Assembly (NCBI GenBank): GCA_964612925.1
Contig: CAZTFU010000051.1
Coordinates: forward strand, 1 to 6,557
DNA from: Phil1 sp964612925
Lineage (GTDB): Bacteria > Bacillota > Clostridia > Christensenellales > CAG-138
Length of the DNA stretch: 6,557 bases
Direction of reading: 5' to 3'
Below, in pieces: positions 1 through 5,589 of the stretch. Under the pieces are notes generated by a model that ran no database searches, was not told the DNA's origin, and saw nothing but the letters and a program-made list of their open reading frames with translations. The stretch's first letter is position 1. Each line of letters opens with the position of its first letter. Made by a program: the position numbers and the translations under genes.

Positions 1-1393
1 GGCTTGCGCGCTTATAAGGACGGAAATGGATTCAATGCCAACGGAGCTTGATGAGCTTTCCCGCAAAATAATGCAGCTTGAAATCGAGGAAGCGGCACTG
101 AAGAAGGAATCCGACAAGCTGAGCGAAGAGCATCTTGCCGAAATACAAAAAACGCTTGCCAATGACCGCGAACAGTTCAAGCAGTTAAAGGCAAAGTGGG
201 ATACCGAAAAAGGTTCCATAAAGAATGTACAGCGTATACGCGGTGAAATCGAGGAGCTTAACGCCCAAATGGAGCGTGCGGAGCGCGACTATGACCTGAA
301 CAAAGCGGCGGAGCTTAAATACGGCAAGTTGCCCAAACTTAAAGAAGAGCTTGAGCAGGCCGAAAAGGAAATGGAGCAGCGCAAGGCGAGCGGTTTGTTG
401 CGTGACCGTGTTACGGAGGATGAAATCGCGCGCATAGTAGGCCGCTGGACGGGCATTCCCGTTGCAAGACTTATGGAGGGCGAACGTGAAAAACTGCTCA
501 GGCTTGAGGAAACACTGCACAAGCGCGTTATAGGTCAGGATGATGCGGTCACAACCGTTGCCAACGCCATTCTGCGCACCCGCGCAGGGCTTAAGGACCC
601 GTCAAAGCCGATAGGCAGTTTCCTGTTCTTGGGGCCTACGGGCGTTGGCAAAACAGAGCTTGCAAAGGCTCTTGCCGAGGCATTGTTTGACGACGAAAAC
701 AACATGGTTCGCATAGATATGAGCGAATACATGGAAAAGTACTCTGTTGCAAGGCTTATAGGTGCACCTCCGGGTTATGTCGGTTACGATGAGGGCGGTC
801 AGCTTACGGAGGCCGTTCGCAGGAAGCCATACTGTGTGGTACTGTTTGATGAAATCGAAAAGGCGCACCCCGATGTGTTCAATGTGCTGTTGCAAGTGCT
901 TGACGATGGCCGCATGACCGATTCGCAGGGGCGCACGGTGGATTTCAAAAACACCGTAATCGTTATGACAAGCAACCTCGGCAGTCAGTATATTCTTGAA
1001 GGAATAGAAAACGGCAAAATAACCGATGAAGCACGCAAACAGGTGGATTTGCTGCTCAAGCAGAGCTTCCGTCCGGAGTTTCTGAACAGAATAGATGATA
1101 TTGTGTTCTATAAACCCCTTGACAAGCAGGAGATATTTGCCATAACCGAACTGTTGCTGAAGGATATCCGCCGCCGTCTTGCCGAAAGAAGGCTTGATGT
1201 ACAGCTTACGGATGAGGCACGGCATTACATTGCCGATACAGGCTACGACCCGCATTACGGCGCAAGACCGCTCAAGCGGCTGCTGCAAAGCAAGCTTGAA
1301 ACGCTTCTTGCACGCAGGATAATCGAAACCGACCCCGAGCCCGACACCGTATACACCGTTGATGCGGAAAACGACGAGTTGGTCGTGAAGTAA
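1..1393 (+). CDS. clpB: ATP-dependent chaperone/disaggregase ClpB, C-terminal half (5' truncated by window edge)
   Basis: ClpB is a cytoplasmic hexameric AAA+ (Hsp100) machine that pulls proteins out of aggregates, working with DnaK. The reading frame is already open at base 2 (ACALIRTE precedes the first ATG at 26), so that ATG is internal and the real start lies outside the window. In order: the charged coiled-coil middle domain (about 40-430) that marks ClpB rather than ClpA or ClpX; the linker with RWTGIPV; and the second AAA+ domain. That domain has Walker A GPTGVGKT (632-655), pore-loop GYVG (773-784), Walker B LFDE (842-853), a sensor-1 asparagine (974-976), an arginine-finger region FRPEFLNR (1067-1090) and sensor-2 GARP (1259-1270). 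All catalytic residues are present. The 246 residues after the Walker A lysine match the usual bacterial length. It converges on nrdG. CtsR or HrcA control cannot be judged because the promoter is not in view. Confidence 0.97.
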   Translation, partial: ACALIRTEMDSMPTELDELSRKIMQLEIEEAALKKESDKLSEEHLAEIQKTLANDREQFKQLKAKWDTEKGSIKNVQRIRGEIEELNAQMERAERDYDLNKAAELKYGKLPKLKEELEQAEKEMEQRKASGLLRDRVTEDEIARIVGRWTGIPVARLMEGEREKLLRLEETLHKRVIGQDDAVTTVANAILRTRAGLKDPSKPIGSFLFLGPTGVGKTELAKALAEALFDDENNMVRIDMSEYMEKYSVARLIGAPPGYVGYDEGGQLTEAVRRKPYCVVLFDEIEKAHPDVFNVLLQVLDDGRMTDSQGRTVDFKNTVIVMTSNLGSQYILEGIENGKITDEARKQVDLLLKQSFRPEFLNRIDDIVFYKPLDKQEIFAITELLLKDIRRRLAERRLDVQLTDEARHYIADTGYDPHYGARPLKRLLQSKLETLLARRIIETDPEPDTVYTVDAENDELVVK

Positions 1394-1406
1394 TATAACA
1401 GTTAAG

Positions 1407-1434
1407 TAAGAGGGCGGTACTTCCCGCCCTCTTA
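1407..1434. terminator. Hairpin terminator shared by convergent clpB and nrdG
   Basis: An 11-bp perfect stem (1407-1417 with 1424-1434) with a 6-base loop lies between the clpB stop (1393) and the nrdG stop (1447). It is GC-rich at the top and A/T at the base (AAGAGGGCGG / CCGCCCTCTT). The T-runs beyond the stem are weak on both sides, so termination relies on the stem. Its position between tail-to-tail genes argues that it serves both directions. Confidence 0.75.
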
Positions 1435-1446
1435 TCAATTATCTTT

Positions 1447-1980
1447 TTATCTTCTTGTAAATCGAGTGTCCTCAACCGTATGCCCTTCGCTTAGGTTTTT
1501 TTTCATGTCTATTATGCGTTGATTTGAAGAACCGCGAAACATCAGCCGAATATCCTTTAATTCTTCTACAAATTCGCCGTCAACAAGCACGTCTATAAGG
1601 CTTAAAAGTTCGTCTGTCGCTTCGCAATGATATGCCCCGCCGCGATACAAGTCGCGTTCCAGCGTACAGCCCGTATAGCACCATATATCCTTATTCGGAT
1701 ATTTCTTTTTGACCCGCCGCACAAACGGCAACAATGCCTGCTGATTCGATATTTCCATAGGCTCACCGCCAAGGAGGGTAAGTCCGTTTATGTGCTGTGG
1801 TGCAAGCGCGGCAATAAGCTCATCTTCCACCGCTTTATCGAACGGATAACCGTTGGTAAAGCTCCACGTTTCCCTGTTAAAGCAGTTTTTGCAATGCCTG
1901 TTGCAGCCCGAAACGAACAGCGTCACCCTAACGCCCGTGCCGTTTGCAATATCGGTTTTCTTTATTTCGCTATAATACAT
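1447..1980 (-). CDS. nrdG: Anaerobic ribonucleoside-triphosphate reductase activating protein (radical SAM)
   Basis: NrdG is the cytoplasmic radical-SAM activase that reduces S-adenosylmethionine and abstracts hydrogen from the C-terminal glycine of NrdD, switching the reductase on. The 177-residue protein has the usual family length. It carries the cluster motif CNRHCKNC (C26, C30, C33; CX3CX2C) after the family lead-in GVRVTLFVSGC, and the SAM-binding LLGGEPM at 69-75. A basic tail ends in TRFTRR. The ATG lies 4 bp after the nrdD stop on the minus strand. No good SD is seen just before it, so translation is probably coupled to that of nrdD. The gene is last in the nrdDG operon and converges on clpB. 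The adjacent nrdD makes the assignment secure over other small radical-SAM activases such as PflA. Confidence 0.97.
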   Translation of the reverse strand: MYYSEIKKTDIANGTGVRVTLFVSGCNRHCKNCFNRETWSFTNGYPFDKAVEDELIAALAPQHINGLTLLGGEPMEISNQQALLPFVRRVKKKYPNKDIWCYTGCTLERDLYRGGAYHCEATDELLSLIDVLVDGEFVEELKDIRLMFRGSSNQRIIDMKKNLSEGHTVEDTRFTRR

Positions 1981-1984
1981 GGCA

Positions 1985-4183
1985 TTACAGGTGCAAAACT
2001 CTGTCCTTTATTTCCTGCGTGCGTCCTTGGTTCCAGAACTGCGTGCCGATGTAGCCGCATGTGCGCCGTGCCACGTTCATGGTATCCTGATCCTGATTGC
2101 CGCACTGCGGGCACGTCCAAACAAGCTTGCCGTCCTGTTCCTTTATGGTTATTTCGCCGTCCCACCCGCACTTTTGGCAATAGTCACTCTTGGTATTAAG
2201 CTCCGCATATATGATATTGTCATATATGAAGCGCATTACCTGAAGCACGGCGGGAATGTTATTCTGCATATCGGGCACCTCAACATAGCTTATTGCGCCG
2301 CCCGGGGACAGGTGCTGGAACTGCGCTTCAAAGCTGAGTTTTGTGAAAGCATCAATGGGCTCCGTAACATGGACGTGATACGAATTGGTGATATAGCCTT
2401 TGTCCGTTACACCCTTGATTATGCCAAAACGCTTTTGCAAGCACTTTGCAAACTTATACGTTGTAGATTCAAGCGGAGTGCCGTATATTGAATAATCGAT
2501 GTTTTCTTCGCCCTTCCACTGCTTACACTTGTCGTTCATCTTCTGCATTATTTCAAGCGCAAACGGCGTAGCCTCAGGGTCGGTATGGCTACGACCTGTC
2601 ATATACTTTACGCACTCGTAAAGTCCCGCATAGCCGAGCGATATGGTCGAATACCCGTCAAACAGCAGTCTGTCGATAGGCTCACCCTTTTTAAGGCGGG
2701 CGCAAGCACCGTACTGCCAAAGTATGGGCGCGGCGTCGGACAGCGTACCCTTCAATCTATTATGTCTGTATTGCAGTGCCCTATGGCACAATTCAAGCCT
2801 TTCTTCAAATATCTGCCAGAATTTTTCCATGTTGCCGCCTGAGGAAAGCGCAACATCAGGCAGGTTTATAGTAACTACGCCCTGGTTGAAGCGACCATAA
2901 TACTTGTGCTTGCCCGGTTCATAGTTGCCCGCATTTGCAATGTTGCCCACACCCGCCTCAGTAAATCTATCAGGCGTAAGGAACGAACGACAACCCATGC
3001 AGGTATAAACATCACCCTTGAGTTCGCGCATTTTCTTGGCCGAAATATAATCGGGCACCATGCGCCTTGCGGTACAGCGCGCCGCAAGCTCGGTAAGATA
3101 ATAATAAGGAGAATCGGGATAAATATTATCCTCATCAAGGGTATATATAAGCTTGGGGAATGCGGGCGTTACCCAAACACCCTTTTCATTCTTAACACCC
3201 TGATAGCGTTGCAACAACGTTTCCTCTATTACAAGGGCAAGGTCCTTTTTCTCCTGCTCGTTCTTTGCTTCGCCAAGGTACATATAAACCGTGACAAAAG
3301 GAGCCTGTCCGTTTGTGGTAAGCAGTGTGACAACCTGATACTGTATCGTCTGCACGCCGCGGCGAATTTCCTCGCGCAGGCGCTTTTCTGTTATGGATGA
3401 TACCTTCTCCTCGGTTGCTTCAATGCCAAGTTCCGCTATTTCCGCCTCCACCTGACGGCGAAGCTTTTTGCGGGATACATCAACAAACGGTGCAAGGTGT
3501 GCAAGCGATATCGATTGGCCGCCGTATTGATTCGACGCTACCTGAGCAATTATTTGTGTGGCGATATTGCATGCGGTCGAAAAGCTATGCGGCCTTTCAA
3601 TAAGAGTGCCCGTTATAACGGTGCCGTTTTGCAGCATATCCTCCAAATTTACCAAATCGCAGTTGTGCATATGCTGTGCGAAATAATCGGTATCATGAAA
3701 ATGGATTATGCCTTCGTTATGCGCTTCAACTATTTCTTTGGGCAACAGAATGCGGTTTGTTATATCGCGTGATACCTCGCCCGCCATATAATCGCGCTGA
3801 GTCGAATTGACAACGGGGTTCTTGTTGGAATTTTCCTGCTTGGCTTCCTCATTGTTGCATTCTATAAGGCTGAGTATCTTATCGTCCGTGGTGTTGGACT
3901 GTCGTACAAGGGTGCGCGTATAGCGATAGGTGATGTAGTTTTTCGCCACCTCGAATGCACCGTGCGCCATGATCTGCTTCTCGACCATGTCCTGCACCTC
4001 TTCAACGCTTGGCGAGCGGCCGAGTTTTTCACAGCTCAGTACAACGCTTTCGGCAATGCGCATTATCTGCACGGGTGTCATTCTTATGCTTTCGTCAACA
4101 GTGTCGTTTGCCTTGCTTATAGCAACGGTTATCTTTGAAATATCAAACGCTGCTTCAGAACCGTTCCGCTTAATGATCTTCAT
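1985..4183 (-). CDS. nrdD: Anaerobic (class III) ribonucleoside-triphosphate reductase, catalytic subunit
   Basis: NrdD reduces ribonucleoside triphosphates to deoxyribonucleotides without oxygen, using a glycyl radical. The 732-residue protein has an N-terminal ATP-cone (about 3-94, starting MKIIKRNGSEAAFDISKI) for dATP/ATP activity control, then the ten-stranded barrel. Candidate active-site cysteines are C175 (MHNCDLVNL) and the finger-loop region CMGCRSFL (C395/C398). Having both suggests the formate-using type, which is an inference. Near the C-terminus are the zinc cysteines CQKC (669, 672) and CPQC (691, 694), then the radical loop RRTCGYIGT with glycyl-radical residue G710. Nothing essential is missing. 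The start is fixed by AGAGGGG, 7 bases upstream of the ATG. The gene is transcribed from the promoter at 4276-4304, probably under NrdR, and is followed by nrdG. Confidence 0.98.
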   Translation of the reverse strand: MKIIKRNGSEAAFDISKITVAISKANDTVDESIRMTPVQIMRIAESVVLSCEKLGRSPSVEEVQDMVEKQIMAHGAFEVAKNYITYRYTRTLVRQSNTTDDKILSLIECNNEEAKQENSNKNPVVNSTQRDYMAGEVSRDITNRILLPKEIVEAHNEGIIHFHDTDYFAQHMHNCDLVNLEDMLQNGTVITGTLIERPHSFSTACNIATQIIAQVASNQYGGQSISLAHLAPFVDVSRKKLRRQVEAEIAELGIEATEEKVSSITEKRLREEIRRGVQTIQYQVVTLLTTNGQAPFVTVYMYLGEAKNEQEKKDLALVIEETLLQRYQGVKNEKGVWVTPAFPKLIYTLDEDNIYPDSPYYYLTELAARCTARRMVPDYISAKKMRELKGDVYTCMGCRSFLTPDRFTEAGVGNIANAGNYEPGKHKYYGRFNQGVVTINLPDVALSSGGNMEKFWQIFEERLELCHRALQYRHNRLKGTLSDAAPILWQYGACARLKKGEPIDRLLFDGYSTISLGYAGLYECVKYMTGRSHTDPEATPFALEIMQKMNDKCKQWKGEENIDYSIYGTPLESTTYKFAKCLQKRFGIIKGVTDKGYITNSYHVHVTEPIDAFTKLSFEAQFQHLSPGGAISYVEVPDMQNNIPAVLQVMRFIYDNIIYAELNTKSDYCQKCGWDGEITIKEQDGKLVWTCPQCGNQDQDTMNVARRTCGYIGTQFWNQGRTQEIKDRVLHL

Positions 4184-4190
4184 GTGGGCG

Positions 4191-4197
4191 CCCCTCT
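4191..4197 (-). promoter_or_regulatory. Ribosome binding site of nrdD
   Basis: On the minus strand AGAGGGG ends 7 bases before the ATG at 4183, which fixes the start of nrdD. The GC-rich palindrome GGGCGCCC (4186-4193) overlaps it and could fold back on part of the SD. Confidence 0.7.
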
Positions 4198-4201
4198 AAA
4201 T

Positions 4202-4217
4202 ACACAATATATTGGCA
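4202..4217 (-). promoter_or_regulatory. NrdR-box-like palindrome in the nrdD 5' leader
   Basis: Compared from memory with the NrdR box consensus acaCwAtATaTwGtgt, the minus-strand sequence TGCCAATATATTGTGT matches 13 of 16 positions, including all 10 core positions. It lies between the predicted transcription start and the nrdD SD, a position where a bound repressor could block elongation or stabilise a loop. Confidence 0.6.
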
Positions 4218-4275
4218 GCCTTACAGTATGCACATCGCATTCATTACCGCATATATACTGTGTAGCCGCCTTTTT

Positions 4276-4304
4276 ATTATACTCAGCGTTTATGCTTTTG
4301 TCTA
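4276..4304 (-). promoter_or_regulatory. Sigma-A-type promoter of nrdDG
   Basis: On the minus strand, -35 TAGACA (4304-4299; 5 of 6) and -10 TATAAT (4281-4276; 6 of 6) are separated by exactly 17 bp. This predicts a start near 4269 and a leader of about 85 bases. The -35 lies inside a degenerate NrdR-like box (4299-4314). A second TATAAT (4341-4336) sits inside the strong upstream box but lacks a good -35. Confidence 0.75.
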
Positions 4305-4314
4305 CATATTGTTA
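4299..4314. promoter_or_regulatory. Degenerate NrdR-like box overlapping the -35
   Basis: The core CTACATATTG (4302-4311) matches 9 of 10 core positions of the NrdR consensus, but the flanks match poorly (10 of 16 overall). Its start is 33 bp from that of the strong box at 4332, close to three helical turns and close to the usual tandem arrangement of NrdR boxes. It would occlude the -35 element. Confidence 0.4.
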
Positions 4315-4331
4315 TCATTAAATATTCCGAT

Positions 4332-4347
4332 ACACATTATATTGTGT
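4332..4347. promoter_or_regulatory. Strong NrdR box upstream of the nrdD promoter
   Basis: ACACATTATATTGTGT matches the NrdR consensus (recalled as acaCwAtATaTwGtgt) at 15 of 16 positions and is nearly self-complementary. NrdR is the zinc-finger/ATP-cone repressor of ribonucleotide reductase genes, and such boxes normally sit in front of nrd operons. Together with the nrdD coding sequence this makes NrdR control likely. No nrdR gene is in the window. Confidence 0.75.
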
Positions 4348-4373
4348 TATAGTTATTTTACCCCATAATAAGC

Positions 4374-4395
4374 AAAACCCGCGTTGCGCGGGGTT
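4374..4395 (-). terminator. Terminator-like hairpin just upstream of the nrdD promoter region
   Basis: Read on the minus strand, CCCGCG-CAA-CGCGGG is followed by TTTTGCTT, with an outer AA/TT pair and one bulge. It would stop transcription from the small genes or the hairpin block before it reaches the nrdD regulatory region. It is the last hairpin of the block described at 4371-4597. Confidence 0.5.
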
Positions 4396-4532
4396 GTTAA
4401 GGGGCAGTAGTCCCTTAAAGTGTTTCCGGCTTTGACGACATGCGCGTCAAAACGGATGAAAACCCATAGGTTTTCGTACTTTACGCTTTTTGCCGCCCGG
4501 GAACGAACGTGAGAGGCAAAAAGCGATAAAAC

Positions 4533-4563
4533 TCGAAAAAGTGGCAGAGAGCCACTTTTTCGA
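4533..4563. terminator. Bidirectional terminator-like hairpin (13-bp stem)
   Basis: A perfect 13-bp inverted repeat with loop AGAGA. The GTGGC/GCCAC heart is flanked by A5 on one side and T5 on the other, so it reads as GC stem plus T-run on both strands. It lies about 50 bases past the stop of the 46-codon gene on the minus strand and is the best candidate for ending that transcript. A weaker GC hairpin with T5 (4569-4591) lies between them. Confidence 0.55.
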
Positions 4564-4610
4564 CACATAAAAAGCCCCGCGCGGTGCGGTGTTGTTTCCA
4601 TAAACGTGGG

Positions 4611-4751
4611 TTATACATACCCTTGCTCGTCGCGTTCATACGCAACAAGTATTATTTCTCGCCCGAGGCGACGACTCAGGGTGCCTTCAAACTCGCTGAT
4701 TTCGCGTTTGTCGTCCTCACTTAGGTGTGCATGGTGAGCTTGCTGTTCCAT
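4611..4751 (-). CDS. Uncharacterised 46-residue small protein
   Basis: A short gene on the minus strand, starting MEQQAHHAHLSEDDKREI and ending in ERDEQGYV. The sequence suggests a His-rich N-terminus, one charged amphipathic helix (about 11-30), and a short hydrophobic strand EIILVAYE (32-39). There is no signal peptide or membrane segment. SD AGGAG (4766-4762) lies 10 bases before this ATG. Another ATG at 4759 is only 2 bases from the SD and gives a 12-codon frame, so the ATG at 4751 is preferred. The gene follows the 54-codon gene with a 105-bp gap and is followed by terminator-like hairpins. The compact fold-like pattern and good SD argue for a real gene. I do not recognise a family and assign no function. 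Confidence 0.65.
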   Translation of the reverse strand: MEQQAHHAHLSEDDKREISEFEGTLSRRLGREIILVAYERDEQGYV

Positions 4752-4856
4752 CTTGCCATATCTCCTTCTAATTTGTGTATACAACATGTTGTGCGGTGCG
4801 CCGCTTTAGGTATGCTCGGGATCGCATATAGTATGCAATCCCAAGCGCTCCTTCGG
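4752..4856. promoter_or_regulatory. Intergenic stretch with 12-bp palindrome and alternative hairpins
   Basis: Between the two small minus-strand genes lie the perfect 12-bp palindrome ACAACATGTTGT (4781-4792), 14 bases upstream of the SD of the 46-codon gene, and a hairpin 4818-4828/4832-4842 (11 bp, one mismatch, 3-base loop). The TATGC/GCATA units at 4811-4815, 4824-4828 and 4832-4836 can pair in two mutually exclusive ways. The palindrome would suit a dimeric repressor and the hairpins an RNA switch. Neither has a T-run typical of a terminator. No convincing promoter was seen. These roles are inferred from symmetry only. Confidence 0.4.
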
Positions 4857-5021
4857 CTATTCGCCCGTTTGCTTGCGAACAGGGTCGGCAGATGCGGCGC
4901 TTTCTTCGTCTCGTGCCGCTATGCGCCCTGTCCCGTTCCTCCCCGCGTTGTCCTTGGGGTACACAGGCGCTGTAAGGTTCTTTTTAAGAGGCAGATAGCT
5001 CTCGTCATAGCTGAACTTCAT
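4857..5021 (-). CDS. Uncharacterised 54-residue small protein
   Basis: A short minus-strand gene beginning MKFSYDESYLPLKK and ending in DPVRKQTGE. The N-terminal third holds aromatic residues. The rest is hydrophilic, rich in Gly, Ala, Arg, Asp and Glu, and looks disordered. It has no cysteine, signal peptide or membrane segment. The SD GGGAGG is strong and well placed, 8 bases before the ATG, which is the main evidence for translation. The gene lies downstream of the rpmB terminator on the same strand and ahead of the 46-codon gene, so the two may form one transcript. I see no strong promoter in 5022-5100; CATAAT near 5048-5053 (minus strand) is a possible -10 without a good -35. An antisense frame on the plus strand is open but lacks a good SD. 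Family and function are unknown. Confidence 0.55.
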   Translation of the reverse strand: MKFSYDESYLPLKKNLTAPVYPKDNAGRNGTGRIAARDEESAASADPVRKQTGE

Positions 5022-5100
5022 CTCTTTTTCCTCCCTTCGCCTGCTATTATGGTCGGCAAATCGTCCGCTTGATATTCAATGATAAATTTGGAATTTAAGC

Positions 5101-5136
5101 AAATAGAAAACGCGGCACATCTTTCGATATGCCGCG
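5101..5136 (-). terminator. Rho-independent terminator of rpmB
   Basis: On the minus strand an 11-bp stem (5136-5126 with 5121-5111, one G-U pair) is closed by a GAAA tetraloop and followed by TTTTCTATTT. It starts 24 bases after the rpmB stop. It is a textbook intrinsic terminator and makes rpmB a single-gene unit. Confidence 0.92.
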
Positions 5137-5160
5137 TATATGCACCGAGATCGTTTTCAA

Positions 5161-5352
5161 TCAGATGCTGCGCTCAACCTTGCCGGAACGAAGGCAACGA
5201 GTGCAAACATTCACCTTGCGCACAGTGCCGTTAACCACCGCGTGAACGGTCTGAATGTTGGGAGCCCAAGTGGTCCTGGTCTTTCTGTTGGAATGGCTTA
5301 CCAGATTACCGCTCATAACGCCCTTCTTGCATATTTCGCAGTACTTACCCAT
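5161..5352 (-). CDS. rpmB: 50S ribosomal protein L28, zinc-binding (C+) form
   Basis: L28 is a small basic protein of the large ribosomal subunit. The 63-residue product has the family length and hallmark segments: an N-terminal CEIC zinc pair (C5, C8), NLVSHSNRKTRTTWAPN (16-32), then CTRC (C50, C53). The four cysteines mark the zinc-binding form, as opposed to the cysteine-free zinc-independent paralogue some bacteria use under zinc limitation. The start is fixed by an excellent SD (AAGGAGGTG, 8 bases from GGAGG to the ATG at 5352). An ATG four bases further upstream gives only two codons and a stop. The gene has its own promoter (5404-5432) and terminator (5101-5136), and faces away from the downstream two-gene operon. 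Confidence 0.97.
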   Translation of the reverse strand: MGKYCEICKKGVMSGNLVSHSNRKTRTTWAPNIQTVHAVVNGTVRKVNVCTRCLRSGKVERSI

Positions 5353-5403
5353 GCATTACACCTCCTTACGACGGTAGCGTGCGTTTTTACTCAAACATCA
5401 TGT

Positions 5404-5432
5404 ATTTTAGCACGGCACTTAATTTTTTGCAA
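5404..5432 (-). promoter_or_regulatory. Sigma-A-type promoter of rpmB
   Basis: On the minus strand, -35 TTGCAA (5432-5427) and -10 TAAAAT (5409-5404) are separated by 17 bp. This predicts a start near 5397 and a leader of about 45 bases. No L28 autoregulatory structure is evident in this short leader. Confidence 0.75.
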
Positions 5433-5509
5433 GCAGAATTTATTTCTTTTTGGCCGCAAGCAATAATCTTGTCCATTAAAAATTTATTTTTATATTTATC
5501 TAATCAGTA

Positions 5510-5538
5510 TTTACATTCTATTATCATTGTTGTATAAT
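5510..5538 (+). promoter_or_regulatory. Sigma-A-type promoter of the 120-aa/ArsR-DUF2087 operon
   Basis: -35 TTTACA (5510-5515; 5 of 6) and -10 TATAAT (5533-5538; 6 of 6) are separated by 17 bp, inside an AT-rich divergent intergenic region shared with rpmB. The predicted start is near 5545. A small hairpin, CGTG(T)GG with CCCACG (5545-5563), would sit at the very 5' end of the transcript. Confidence 0.78.
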
Positions 5539-5589
5539 CAGTGTCGTGTGGAAGCAGCCCACGCAATTACGATAAAAGAGGTGACAAAC

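Larger units (their letters stand above)
4371..4597. other. Block of consecutive hairpins, possible structured RNA or dispersed repeat
   Basis: About 225 bp between the small gene at 4611 and the nrdD leader is packed with inverted repeats. They are: 4378-4383/4387-4392 (6 bp, loop TTG); 4397-4403/4412-4418 (7 bp); 4431-4437/4445-4451 (7 bp, with an outer CCG/CGG clamp at 4426-4428/4453-4455); 4458-4464/4469-4475 (7 bp, 4-base loop); 4484-4494/4515-4525 (11 bp, 20-base loop); 4533-4545/4551-4563 (13 bp perfect); and a weak GC-rich one at 4577-4580/4586-4589. Almost no base is left outside a stem or its linker. A minus-strand frame is open through it, but it has no SD and no recognisable protein features. 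I do not recognise a known RNA family. The candidates are an intergenic dispersed repeat or a non-coding RNA. Confidence 0.6.

Noticed and set aside
602..1438. Long minus-strand frame (278 codons) opposite clpB
   Set aside because: Antisense to unmistakable ClpB AAA+ motifs, with no SD or family features. It is a shadow.
1979..2491. Plus-strand frame opposite the nrdD 3' end
   Set aside because: Antisense to the NrdD zinc site and glycyl-radical loop; no supporting signals.
4371..4597. Hairpin block as a known RNA (tmRNA, RNase P, 6S, SRP RNA) or CRISPR array
   Set aside because: No conserved RNase P, tmRNA or SRP core sequences. The stems are all different, so there are no direct repeats with spacers.
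4353..4601. Open minus-strand frame of 82 codons through the hairpin block
   Set aside because: No SD before its ATG, no recognisable protein features, and the frame is filled by inverted repeats. The openness is better explained by base composition and structure.
4757..4770. AGAAGGAGATAT resembles the phage T7 gene 10 / expression-vector ribosome site
   Set aside because: Only a short SD-like match. The surrounding sequence is not vector, and the gene continues naturally, so contamination is unlikely.
4725..5072. Plus-strand frame of 115 codons antisense to the two small genes
   Set aside because: GTG start with only a weak SD; the protein is rich in Cys, Arg and Leu as expected of a shadow frame. 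The minus strand has two strong SDs.
5140..5466. Plus-strand frame opposite rpmB
   Set aside because: Shadow of the L28 gene, running across its promoter and terminator.
5520..5538. Inverted repeat ATTAT-9-ATAAT around the -10 as an ArsR operator
   Set aside because: Arms are 5 bp of pure A/T within an AT-rich promoter, expected by chance. It is not the longer imperfect dyad typical of ArsR sites.
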